In this document: piece by piece, positions 45,063 through 56,832 of the stretch | How positions within the stretch are numbered: the stretch's first letter is position 1 | Layout: the number at the start of each line of letters is the position of its first letter | The notes under the pieces: model-generated | Seen by the model: the letters and a program-made list of their open reading frames with translations, nothing else | Told to the model about the DNA's origin: nothing | Database searches by the model: none | Translations under genes and position numbers: made by a program | Assembly (NCBI GenBank): GCA_022559845.1 | Contig: CM040126.1 | Coordinates: forward strand, 140,128,064-140,192,063 | Direction of reading: 5' to 3' | From: Amorphophallus konjac | Lineage: Eukaryota; Streptophyta; Magnoliopsida; Alismatales; Araceae | DNA length: 64,000 nt

Positions 45063-47195
45063 ATGTGGTCCAATGGCCAGTGTAACTCCGAATCTAATGT
45101 TCCTCGGAGCTTCCTGGCTGAGGGATAATCTATCAACCGCCCTCCATTCTTCGATGGTAACAATTACATTTTCTGGAAAAATAGGATAGAGGTATTCATA
45201 AGGGCGCAGAGCCACAAACTTTTGAGGGTGATCACCACTGGGCCATATGATTTGCCACCGAACGAAGACGCATGGACAGATGATCAAATCAAGCTTTCGT
45301 CACTCAACTAGACGGCCCTGAACATCATCCAATGTGCAGTTCATCCAGACGAATACACCCGCATCTCAGCATGTAAAATGGCCAAGAAAATGTGGGATGA
45401 GTTGGAGTTAATCTACGAAGGTACATCCCAAGTGAAAGTAACGAAGGTAAATCTCCTCACCTCTGAATATGAGCTGTTTAAGATGAAATCAGAGGAGACC
45501 ATAACTGAGACGTATGCCAGACTAACATTGATTACGAACAGTCTTAAGGGGTTTGGGAAAGAGATATCTGAGGGAGATATAGTCAGGAAGATACTTAGAT
45601 CTCTAACCCCTACATGGCACACTAAGGCCATTGTGATAGAGGAGTCTAGGGATCTATCGAGAATGACAGTCACCGAACTTATAGGATCCCTAATGATGTA
45701 TGAGATAAATTTCAAGAGGAATGGTGAAGGAAGTGACAAGAAGGGCAAGAATATTGCCCTCAAGGTGTCCCGTAGCAAAGGCAATAACAGCAACGGGAGT
45801 AGTAGTTGCGAGTCTGACGGGCTGTTAGACCTCGACCAGGAGGAGCAAGCAATGCTCACTCGTCAATTTAGGAAATTCTTGAGGACTAAGGGAAAGACCT
45901 TTAGAAGAAAGAGGTCATATCCCTCTGGTAAGAACTTTGATTCCAGCAATGATAAGAATAGGAATGCCAAGAAAATCACATGTATTCATTGCAGGAAACC
46001 TGGACACATGAAAGGGGATTGCTCTGATCTTCAGAAGAAGGGTCCCGACTTTCGAAAGAAGAGCTCCAAGGTGCAGAAGAAGAAACCACAAGCAATGGTC
46101 TGCACGTGGAGCGATGAGGAAGAAGATCCAGAATCCAACTCCTCAGAGGAGGACGAAGAAGGAATTTGCCTGATGGCAAATAGCGATGAGGAGGTAACCA
46201 ACATTTTCGAGAATTTTTCTATTGATGATTGGGAAGACGCCTATGCTTAACTGTTAGATAAGTTCAATTCACTGAGTAAAGAGCATAGGGTTCTGAAAAG
46301 AAAATTCAATGCTAATATTGAAGAACAAACTCAAATCAGTAAGGAAAATTAGAAATTAAAGGAACAATTAGAAGAAATGACTTCTCTAAAGAAGGAAAAT
46401 GAAAAGCACAAATCAGAGAACCAGGAAGTTCACACACAGCTCAACGAACCCAAGATAAAACTTGAAGAAAGTCTGAATGGAAACAGCGTGATCACTGAGA
46501 AGTATGAAGCTGTTAAGAAAGTGAACACTGAGCTTCTAAAAAATTGTGTGTCTATGCAAAGAGGGCTGGAAGACAAACAAAAAATCTTAGAAAAATTTGT
46601 AAATCTGGACTCTATCCTAGGAACAAGGGTAAATTTCAATAAAGAGGTTTTAGGCTATAACCCGATAAATAAGAGACCCTTTGAGTTCAAGACCACTACC
46701 TTCTGCCTAGAGAAGGGAAAAGAAAAGCCGGACACACCATCCAGCTCCAAAAGTAATCAAAATATTTAGCATCCAAAGGAGAAAGCAACAAACCATGCGG
46801 AACAACATCTTAAAATAGGGAAGAACTTCACTAAGCCCATTCACCAGAATAGAAATGGTAGCTGGACCAGGCAAATGTATCAGAAAAGAAGCTGGAATTA
46901 CTATAAAAGAATGGGCACGAACAGAAGCTATTGGGGAAATAACATACACCCTCAAAAATTCGGTAATCAACATGCGTATAGAAGATACCACATGGATGAA
47001 AGGTTTAATAACTGGAATAGATTCCATTTCTCCAGACCAGCTGGACATAATTCTGGTGACAATTTTAATAGACCTGAAAATAAGATGCAAGAGAAAAACA
47101 AGCTGAAACAATTTTGGATTTCCAAACACCTACTTAAAGATTTAAATGATGCCCTTGGACCCAACTTATCTTGGGTTCCAAGCCACCTTGCTTGA
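45063..47195 (+). pseudogene. Gag of Sirevirus E3
   Basis: The start is the ATG at 45063 (MWSNGQC). The N-terminus has RPPFFDGNNYIFWKNR, then the UBN2-type core (KKMWDELELIYEGTSQVK, IVRKILRSLTPTWHTK, IGSLMMYEI), a basic region, one CCHC knuckle (CIHCRKPGHMKGDC, about 45980), the acidic GICLMANSDEE segment and a Glu/Lys coiled coil (about 46260-46640). The C-terminal part is Arg/Asn-rich and ends WVPSHLA before TGA at 47193. In-frame stops occur near 45129, 45309, 46248, 46350 and 46767. All pieces are in one frame. It is the full-length form against which the reduced Gags of E2 and E4 can be compared. Confidence 0.85.
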
Positions 47196-47209
47196 TTTCT
47201 TTTGTGTAG

Positions 47210-50200
47210 GTTTGCCTGGCAGCTGAGAACAACAAATGGTACCTTGACAGTGGCTGCTCCAGGCACATGACAAGAGACCGATCCAAGTTCAGCAAGCTAG
47301 AAATGAAGGTAGGGGGTCTGGTCAAATTCGGAGGAAACAACAGAGGTAAGATCATTGGGTTTGGCACAGTTGGTAAGTCCTCCACTAACTCAATTGAGAA
47401 AGTTTTACTTGTGGAAGGTCTTCAACACAATCTGATTAGCATCAGTCAATTATGCGACAAGGGTCACATGGTTGTGTTTGATAATAACTCATGCAAAATC
47501 TTCGAAATAAATTCTGATCTTGTTAAATTTGTAGCCAATAGGACCAATAATGTATACATGGTAGACTTAGATGTTGAGTCTGAATCTAATCTCTGTTTAT
47601 CTGCTGACTCTGAAAATAATACTTTTGATTGGCATAGACGTTTAGGCCATGCTAGTTTTTCTACTTTGAATAAATTGATCAAGCATGATTTAGTTAGAGG
47701 CATGCCTAAAATCAAGTTTAATTCAATCTCAAAAATCTGTGATGCCTGTGCTCTAGGCAAGCAAACTCACAAGCCATTTAAGCTCAGGTCTGAGCCTTTA
47801 TCAACCAAACCAATGGAACTCTTGCATATGGACCTTTTTGGTCCAACCAGAACTCTGAGCTTGAATGGGAAAAGGTTTGGGTTCGTCATTATAGATGATT
47901 TCACTAGGTTTTCATGGCTATTTTTCTTAGCAAATAAAAATGATGCATTTCAGAAGTTTGAACATTTCTTTAATAAAATCAAACAAGGAGGTTCTCACTA
48001 TATTTCAATAATTTAAACTGACCATGGAGGTGAGTTTGAGAATTCTTTATTTTCTGACTTCTGCAATAAAGAGGGACTGACTCACAAATTTTCTTCTCCC
48101 ATGACTCCAGAGCAGAACGGAATTGTTGAGAGAAGAAATCGGATAATCATCGAAATGTCCAGAACTATGCTGGTCGAAAGTTAGCTTCCCAAGAGATTTT
48201 GGGCAGAGGCAGCCAACATAGCCTGCTACACAATTAACCAAGCAATGGTAAGACCTGTCCATAAGAAAACCCCCTATGAACTCCTTAAAGGTAAAAAGTC
48301 AAATGTCTCATATTTCAGAATTTTTGGTTCAAAATGCTTCATCCATAACAATAATAAAAGGGACCTAGATAAATTTGATGCTAAAGTACTCCAGGAATCT
48401 TTCTGGGATACTCTGAAACAACTAGGGCCTATAGGGTTCTTAATGTATCAGACCAAACTGTAGAGGAAACTCCTCATGTGATAATTGGTGAATCAACAGA
48501 TGCTAACAACCTTGATGATGCTGACAGGTCTTCAAAGCATGATGGAGAATGTCTTGAGGAGAAATTGAAGGATGAAAATGAACAACCCGAAGGACAAATC
48601 GATCAGAATCAAGTAAGCTCAACCGAACCAGGTGACTCCTCAACCAATGTTAGATTCTTGAAAGACCACCCTGAGAATAATATCATAGGAAATTTTAGGG
48701 ATCCCCCTAGGACCAGGTCTCATTTCAAAAGTGTTCAAAATCAAGATTTAATTGCTTTAGTTTCTCAAATTGAACCAAAATCAGTAGATGAAGCCGTAAA
48801 CGATGCATCTTGGGTCAATGCCATGTCTGAAGAGTTAGGTCAGTTTGATAGAAACAATGCCTGGGAACTTGTTCCAAGACCTGAGAACACTAATGTGATA
48901 GGAACCAAATGGGTGTTCAAGAATAAAGTGAATGAAGATGGAATTATTTCTAGAAATAAAGCCAGACTAGTAGCCAAGGGCTACTGTCAGGAATTTGGAC
49001 TTGACTTCGATGAGTCCTACGCACCTGTTGCTAGGATGGAAGCTATAAGAATATTATTAGCATTTGCATGCTCGAAAAATATAAAACTCCAACAAATGGA
49101 TGTGAAGAGTGCGTTCTTAAATGGAATTATTAAGGAAGAAGTTTTTGTTGAACAGCCCCCCAGTTTTCTATTCTCTACTAAACCTGACCAAGTTTTTAGA
49201 TTGAATAAAGCCCTGTATGGTTTAAAGCAGGCCCCTCGAGCCTGGTATGAGAGATTAACGGGATTTCTAATCAGCAAGGGCTACCAAAGAGGTAAGGTAG
49301 ATCAAACTCTTTTTACAAAAGGCTTTGATGAAGATCTCATCATAGTCTAGGTATACGTAGATGACATTGTCTTTGGCTCAACAAGTATTGATCTATGTAA
49401 TGAATTTTCAAAATTGATGTCAGTAGAATTTGAAATGAGTTTGGTAGGCGAATTGAAGTACTTTCTTGGCCTGCAGATACAACAGTTAGAGGAAGGATGC
49501 ATCATTAACCAGACCAAGTATACATTGGACATTCTCAAGAGGTTTAGCATGAACAACTTGAAGCACATTACAACACCAATGGGTACCAATACCTCATTGG
49601 ATGCAGATGAGACAGGTAAAGAAGTAGATGCCAAGCTCTACCGAGGTATGCTTGGATCTCTACTCTATTTGAGAGCTTCAAGACCTGATATACAGTTCAG
49701 TGTAGGAATGTGTGCAAGGTATCAATCTAGACCCACTAAATTGCATCTAGTTGCAGTAAAAAGAATTTTCAGATATCTGTCTGCTACACACACCCTTGGT
49801 TTATGGTTTCCTGCATCACACACTCTAGACTTAATTGCATACACAGATGCAGACTATGTCGGGTGTAAACTAGATAGAAAAAGCACTAGTGGTCATTGTG
49901 AATTTCTAGGTGGGTGTTTAGTATCTTGGGGTTCCAAGAAACAACATTCTGTGGCCCTCTCCACTACAGAGGCTGAGTACGTGGCTGCAGGGAGTTGTGG
50001 TACACAAGTCATTTGGATTAAACACCAGCTTCAGGACTATCAAGTAGACCTGGGGTGCACACCCATTTACTGTGATTATACTAGTGCCATCAATCTAGCC
50101 AAGAATCATGTCTTGCATTCCCGCACCAAACACATAGAAATAAGGCATCATTTCATAAGAGATGAGGTTTCTAAGAACACCTTTGAACTGATTCATGTAG

Positions 50201-50283
50201 GCACTGCTAATCAAATTGCCGATATCTTCACCAAGCCTTTAGACAATGACAAATTCACCACATTAAGGAGAGAATTAGGCTAA
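47210..50283 (+). pseudogene. Copia pol of E3: protease, integrase, RT, RNase H
   Basis: The protease active site is WYLDSGCSRHM (about 47240-47270). Integrase begins with the HHCC region (WHRRLGHASF, CDACALGK), followed by DDFTRFSW, TDHGGEF and EQNGIVERRNR. RT has [23 protein letters not shown] and YVDD at about 49355. RNase H has DADYVGCKLDRKSTSGH; the C-terminus is IADIFTKPL. Disruptions: TAA at 48014, TAG at 48182, a frameshift near 48393 and TAG at 49348 just before YVDD. Pol is in a different frame from gag, starting right after the conserved AG-GTTTGCCT junction at about 47208. These enzymes could in principle have served gag-only relatives when intact. Confidence 0.92.
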
Positions 50284-51486
50284 TTTAAATTATCTTAATT
50301 TCTTATCTCCTGATATTGCATTTTAAAAAAAAAAATTCTTGGCAAGAGGTTGTGTGAGAAGCCTGTCCTACCCGTGAGGGGGAGTTCTGTGTGTCTGCTG
50401 ATTAGTTTCCTTCTGTGTATTGATTGAGGGGGAGCTGGGTAGTTAGTAAAGTTTGACCAGATGTGTGTCGTTGCTGGTTCTCATGATTGAATGAGTGCGG
50501 TTCTCTCTCAGACAGTAGAATCTCATTCATCTCTTAAGTCTATAAGTTTGTGTAACTAAAGTCCAGCTAGAATCTTTTCTCTAGTAGACTATCAGAGACT
50601 TGTATTAAGTATCCGAAGTATATCTTCCTACATTGTTCATGATTCTGGTTCAGGATAAAACTTGTATGTCTTGATATCTGTACAGAACAACTTGAAATCT
50701 AGACTTCAAGATTCATTTCAAAGAAACAGTTCTTCTGGTATTGTCTTCAAACACTTCACCTCCACAATATAAGGGATCAACTAAATGAACAAAGGTCTAT
50801 GGTTTGATCACTAAGAAACTGGGAGCTTCATCAATGAAATGAAGTCTTTCCTATGTCATGAGGTGTCAAATTCGAAAAAAAATTAATATTTCTGACCATC
50901 ATAGAGTAATGGTTACAAGGTGGTGAGTAACTGGGGACTTTGACCTCTAATCAAGGTGTCTCCTCATGTAAAAAATCACAGTTACTAACTTTGTTCTCTA
51001 AAAAGGAGAGGTAATGCGGTTCTCACATTGAGTAACTGGGGATTCTGGCCTCTGTTTAAGGTGTCTCCCTAATGTCAAAGATGTTATTTACGCACTTACT
51101 TACTGGTCTTCTTGAAAATCTCTATAATATCCTTTATATTTATGCAAATTATTGGAATGCTTGTCCTCAATACCATGAGCACACCTTCTCTACTTTTGTC
51201 TCTTGTCGTCTACTTAGTACAGTTGTTTGATCAGCTATGTCTTGTCATACTTGTTCATCCCTGCTCTACATCATATACCCTATATGTGGATAAACTTCCC
51301 TCTCATTCTAATTCTCTATTGCTTACCAGAGTTCAAGAATCCTCTCTTGAGTTTAGCGCCTCACTTATTCTCTTAAGATATGCTCGTGAGTCTTTCTACA
51401 CTAAGAAGCCACTGTACTTCTTCCTCATGTCTCCAGCAACTGCATATATCTTTCATTTCCTTTTGATGATGTCAAAGGGGGAGAGA
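50284..51486 (+). other. 3' non-coding region of E3 with polypurine tracts
   Basis: No coding frame. GAGGGGGAG tracts at about 50375 and 50427 resemble the terminal tract AAAGGGGGAGAGA at 51474-51486. A motif of the form TGAGTAACTGGGGA(CT)T followed by CTCTAATCAAGGTGTCTCC is duplicated at about 50925 and 51032, and a degenerate copy occurs in E2 near 29235. Confidence 0.7.
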
Positions 51487-52133
51487 TGTTGTGCCCCTTG
51501 TGCTTTGATGATAATGTGGTGTTTTAATGATAGCAACATGAATGAGTCACCATATTTGTTTTGCTAAGAACAACACTTTGAGTCATCACATGAATGCATA
51601 TGTCTGATCTGTTCTGTGGAGAATGCATGAGTGTGCTAAGTCATGCAGTGTTCTATACTCAATGCATAAGTCTATATATTGCATATGTTTGTGCATCACT
51701 CAAAGTCTATACAATGCATGCTCGTTCATTCAAAGTCCATACATTGCCCTGTAGCATGCACGAAACCAAGTCTGTACAACGTTTAAAGTCTGTACATTGG
51801 TGGCAAGTCCATACAGACTTGGTCCATGCGTCTGGAAAGTCTGTACATAGTCTTGTGCATGCATCATTCAAAGTCTGTACAGCCTGTGTTCGCAAGATCA
51901 AAGTCTGTACAATCCTTTTAATGCATACATTAAGTCTATACATCGCCACATTGTTCATGCATCATTTCTCAAGTCTGTACAGCCTTTGTTTGCATTCAAA
52001 GTCTATACATTGCTATCGCATGCACATTCCCTGCTGGCAAGTCTATACATTGCACGCGTTCAAGTCTATACATTGCCTTGCTGCATTGCACGTGTTCAAG
52101 TCTTTACAACATTTGCACATTACACACGTTCAA

Positions 52134-52400
52134 AGTCCGTACATCGTGCATCATTTGATTTGAAGTCTGTACAACATGCATCCTTTGATTTGAAGTCTGT
52201 ACATCGTGCATCCTTTGACTTGAAGTCTGTACATCGTGCATCCTTTGATTTAAAGTCTGTACATTGTGCATTCTTTGATTTGAAGTCTGTACATCGTGCA
52301 ACCTTTGACTTGAAGTCTGTACATCATGCATCCTTTGATTTAAAGTCTGTACATTGTGCATCCTTTGATTTGAAGTCTGTACATCGTGCATATAAAGTCT
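52134..52400. repeat. 30-base minisatellite in the E4 LTR
   Basis: Eight to nine copies of a unit containing GTCTGTACATCGTGCATCC and TTTGATTTGAA with few changes. Because 30 is a multiple of three, the repeat is open in several frames and encodes a 10-residue periodic peptide on either strand; these ORFs are artefacts. Confidence 0.95.
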
Positions 52401-53217
52401 GTACACTGCATTGGTTGTATAGACTGCCATTCAAAGTCTGTACACTGCATTGCACAAGCTGAAGTTTACACAGTGTCTTGCTGCACGCACTTGAAGTCTG
52501 TACATTGTCCACTTGCAGCATTAGCACAAGTCTGTACAGCCAATGCAGTTCATGTCTCGTGAACATCCGTCTCATTCAGCGTCTCATGCAAGTATGTACA
52601 TCGTCTATCAGCACTTACAAGTCTATACATTCTTGGCAGTTCAACGTCTCATGCTGTGTCTCATGCAAGTATGTACATCCTCAGTCTGCACAAGTCTATA
52701 CACTCGCATGATAGCTAGTCTGCTCAAGTCTATACATCCGCATGATAGCAAGTCCATACAACGCATGTTGCTGCATGAACACAAGTATGTACACTATCTT
52801 GTTACACGCATTCATGTCCATACACTGCCTTGTAGCATGCACGCACACACAAGTCTATACATCCGTTTGCCTTGCTTCATGCAGTGTCTCACACAAGTCT
52901 GTACACTTGTGCTGGCATGTCTGTGCATTCACTCTGAATGTATATACTTGTGCATAATGCAAACTGCATCTCATGCACTTAAAGTCCATACACTCTCTCC
53001 TGCACACCTGTTGTCAAGTCTGTACAGGCCATGACTCTACTGATAACAGTCTGTTATTACAGAGCTGCTGCTCGAGGAGGTTAATGATGCACGTGATCCA
53101 AGAATAGAAGATGACCCTGATCGTGACACGTGGAACCACTGTGCTGAAATGCTACCATGTGGACTGAGGCTTCTGGGCGGGAAATGTGGAAGACACACAC
53201 CCTATCTTCTGCTGCTG

Positions 53218-53225
53218 CTATAAAG
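53218..53225 (+). promoter_or_regulatory. TATA-like box of the E4 LTR
   Basis: CTATAAAG, about 40 bases before the AG-rich leader; likely core promoter of the LTR. Confidence 0.55.
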
Positions 53226-54069
53226 GGAAGCCTTCTTCCTCAGAACAAGACTGATCGAAGCAGAAGGAGCAGAAGTAAAGAGAGTGTGACTGAAGTAGCC
53301 TGCACGATCTAGAGAAGAAAAGAGTGAAGAAGAGAAAGAGAGTAGAGGCAGAGTGTGAAAGCAGCAAAGAAGAAAAGAGAAAGAGAGAAGAAGTAGAAGA
53401 GAAAGAGAGAGATAGAGAGCTCGAGCAGAGAGTCTGAGGCATCCATTGAAGAATCTGGTTGTCTGGAAATTGGATCAGATCCAAACCAGACTTGCTCCTG
53501 TGAGAGCTACATTGTGCACTTCATTTCCAGCTTTCCGTTGCTAATTTTTCTTGTGTTCTGTTTTAGATTTAAACGCTTCTTCAAGCTGTTCGTCAGCGGT
53601 GCAAGCTGTGATGCACAGCGGTGAGGTGGATACCTCGGATGGGTTAAGCTGTAGTCCCCAACCGATGGCAAGCTATGTTGCCCAGCAGATGGCAAGCTAT
53701 AATGCCTAGCGGTTGTAGGCAAGCTGTGATGCCCAGCGGTTCAAGCTGTGAGTCAGCGGAATCCACACTCTGGTTTGAGTGTGGGGTGGATGTAGGTCTG
53801 GAGGACCGAACCACCTAAAAATCCTCTGTGCAGTGATTTGATTTCTTATATGCTTCCGCTAGATGCATGCATAGGGACGATATGTTTTGATTGCACACTG
53901 TGTGTTTGATTATGGTATCAAGAGTCCTTTGACAGGATTAGATCTGAAGTTTAATTCATTCCTTTAGGTGTTAATTCTTCAGTTGTGATCATTAGATTTT
54001 AATTGGGAGAAATTTTTAAAGGGTAGATTCATTCACCCCCTCTAAATACATAGCACTGAACCCAACACT

Positions 54070-54081
54070 TGGTATCAGAGC
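54070..54081 (+). other. Primer binding site of E4
   Basis: TGGTATCAGAGC, two bases inside the LTR end; initiator-Met tRNA type. Confidence 0.95.
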
Positions 54082-54231
54082 GGGTCTCTGACCTAACAGA
54101 TCTAACAATCTGCAGAGGATCCTGCTAATTTTTGGTGCATTTCAGAGTGGGTTTCTTGTGTTCTGTGTTTTGTTTCACATGTTTAGTGTCTTGATTTGTT
54201 CATCTGATTTCGGTGCATTCATCATATCTCG

Positions 54232-56832
54232 ATGGCTAATCCTTTGATATTCAGAGGTAATGATTTTGATTCTTGGTTAGAAAATTTTCATCGGTATGTA
54301 AAATAAACTGATCCTAATCTCTGGAAGGTAATAACTCATGGTCCACATAATTTATCAAAAGATAAATCTAGATGGACTGAGAAGGATAAATTGAAAGACG
54401 CTGTCAACACTAGAGCATTAGTTTTAATGAAAGAATCAATTGACAGAGCTCTAATCTCATGTATTTCTTCTTACAGGTCTGCCAAAGAAATTTTGGAAAA
54501 ACTAAAGCTTACCAGGAATCACAACAAATGCTTGATGGCTGATCGGAGAAATGATAATGAAGAATCATCATCTCAGGTAAGCTCTGGATCCGAAGAAGTT
54601 TCGATTGATGATTTATGGAATATAAATGAAGAGCTTACTGATAGATGTACAAAATTAAAATCCGAAAATAAAAGGCTAAAGAAAAAAATTAAACAATGCA
54701 AATCTGAACTTACTTGTGATATTTGTCCTACATTGAAACAGTCTTATGATACATGACTAATAGATGCTCAGAATTTTAAGGAACAAAATGGTTCTCTAAA
54801 AATTGAAAATCAAACATGCTTGGATAAGATATCAGAACTTGAGAATCAGCTGAATAAGAAGAAAAATGAGCATCTAAAAAGCATGCAAGAGCTGACTTAA
54901 ATTAATTCTGTAATGGAGAAACTAAAGCTTGAACATGCTGAAGTTCAAAAAGAAAATGAAGATCTCAAGGCTAGTCTGAATAAAATCAACAAGGAAGGTG
55001 TGCATGTTTCCTCTCTAAAATTAAACTGCAATATGTGCTTGGCTCTAAGAGAACGTAATGAAGATCTTTATAGTGAGAATGAATGGCTGAATAAACAAAT
55101 TGCCTCATTTAAAGAGGATCATAAAAACTTGGTCGCTGAGAAAATTAAAGTGGAGGAAAGAGAAGAGGAACTAATTGAAAAATTGGAGCAAATGACTGGA
55201 AATGAAAAATGTGATGAAGAAATCGAGAAGCTGACTGAAGAGAACAAAGAACTGAGAGAACAAAACAAGAAACTGATGGTTTTAAATACTATATTCTCAC
55301 AGAGGCTTCTGACAATCGAAAAAGAAAAATCTGTTATTAAGGAAGCTCAACCAAAAAAACTTGAGGAGAAAAACACTGAACTGAAAGCTGAAGTTAAAAA
55401 ATTAAAGTGGTTAAACACTGGCTTGTCTGAAACACTTCTCACTTTAAAAAGGGGGAAATTCACTTGTGATGGAGAATCACAAAGTTTGAACAGTCTAGAA
55501 CAAGAAATTGAGAAGTATAAAACTGCAAATAAAGTTCTAAGCGAATGTGTTAATTGCAGTGAACAGGAGATAGCCAGTTATGAACTTCACATTGCTAGCT
55601 TAGAAAATAAAATTCATGATCTGGAAAACTCAGCATCCAAGTTTGCAAAAAATGAAAGAAAAATAAAAGTTGTTGTGAAAAGGGAGGATGATAATTCAAA
55701 AAGGGGAACAAATTGCACTTCTGATGTTAAGGAAATCACTAAAAACGAGCTATATGCCACTTTTGTGCAAAGCTCTGATATAGCTGGTACCTCAAATCAA
55801 TCCCCAAAACAAAATAAAAATCAGGAATCACCTTCAACATCTGTATTTCAGTTCAAAGCCCAGAAAAATGAAAAGCAAACAAAAATTGTTGAGAATAATT
55901 AGAAATTGAAAAGGAAGGGTCAAACAAAGAAGGTAAAGAATATTTCTGGTTACACCCTAAGATCTGCCAACTCGGTTGAATTTGATGGGTCAATGCACAA
56001 TGCTCATGCCTCATGTACTCATTCGCATGCATCTAGTCAGTCTGTTAGTAATCATGTTGCCAGGAAATCACAAGTGTCATGTCATTATTGTGGGAAGATA
56101 GGGCATGTAATGGATGATTGCAGATTGTTGCTTGAAGATGAGCATGCTGGTGAAGCAATGCATTCTTGGAATTCATCTGATAGAAACCACACCACTAAGA
56201 AATCTGATGCATCATGTTATTACTGTGGTAGGCGTGGTCACCTAATGAATGCATGTTTTATCATGAAAGAAGACAATAAACTACATGTTAAAATTCTCTC
56301 ACATGCTCATGGCCCATATAGATATAAATCTACTTCAGGCCAACATATTATTTGTTTCACTTGCAACAAGCCTGGGCATAAGGCAAATGAGTGCTGGTCA
56401 GGAAATCATTGGGGAAACAATGACTCAAGAGGTAAGCACCTAAGGTGCTATGAGTGTGGGAAGTATGGCCATACAGTCAAGGACTGTTGGCATGCCCAAG
56501 GAAGCCATGTTAATGACAAATTTTTTAAATTCTGTGCCAAAAGACCTGTGAATTTTTCATGTTATAACTGTGGAAAGTCAGGTCATAAGTATGTTGAATG
56601 TTGGTCATCTGGTAATAAGAAACAAAATGTTCATGTAAACAACAGAACATTTCATGCTCAGTTTCATAGGTCTCATGCTGTTGTTGATATGCACCATAGG
56701 ACCAGAAAATCTGCTGTTTCATGTAGATATTGTGGTAAATTTGGTCACTCCATGACTAATTGTCATCTGATGGACTTTGATGACAATGTTGCTAAAAGAT
56801 TGTTTAGAACACCTGTTAGGGGTAATACATGA
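54232..56832 (+). pseudogene. Large Gag with coiled coil and six CCHC knuckles (E4)
   Basis: 867 codons in one frame without any frameshift, interrupted only by TAA 54304, TGA 54754, TAA 54898 and TAG 55900. The start is MANPLIFRGNDFDSW. A short copia-type N-terminus (LWKVITHGPHNL, KEILEKLKL) is followed directly by KCLMADRRN, so the UBN2-type core is missing as in E2. A very long Glu/Lys/Leu coiled coil spans about 54620-55650 and contains C-x-x-C pairs (CDICPTL, CNMCLAL). Six CCHC knuckles of 14 residues lie at 56080, 56215, 56353, 56446, 56560 and 56722. Knuckles are nucleic-acid-binding; one or two is usual in LTR-element Gags. His-rich spacers separate them. No pol follows. Confidence 0.85.

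Larger units (their letters stand above)
43055..51486 (+). mobile_element. Copia element E3 (Sirevirus-like), nearly full length but disabled
   Basis: 5' LTR, primer site, gag, protease, integrase, RT, RNase H, 3' non-coding region and polypurine tract are all present in order. There is no accessory ORF after pol. The LTR that follows (51487-54067) is of a different subfamily from the 5' LTR, so E3 lacks its own 3' LTR or is chimeric. About eight stops and two frame changes disable it. Confidence 0.85.
51487..54067 (+). repeat. LTR between E3 and E4 (5' LTR of E4)
   Basis: Starts TGTTGTGCCCCTTGTGC and ends ACCCAACA. U3 (51680-53035) is filled with AAGTCTGTACA or AAGTCTATACA boxes, including an ordered 30-base tandem repeat at 52134-52400. 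A TATA-like CTATAAAG at 53218-53225 precedes an AG-rich leader (53270-53430). The terminus ATTCATTCACCCCCTCT is shared with the other Sirevirus LTRs. Confidence 0.85.

Noticed and set aside
51986..52462. Open frame on the + strand with a repeated 10-residue DLKSVHRASF-like unit (and its minus-strand partner)
   Set aside because: Produced by the 30-base LTR minisatellite, whose length is a multiple of three; no start context or family.
51680..53035. CRISPR-like spaced repeats
   Set aside because: Plant LTR motif array with variable spacing; no unique spacers of constant length.
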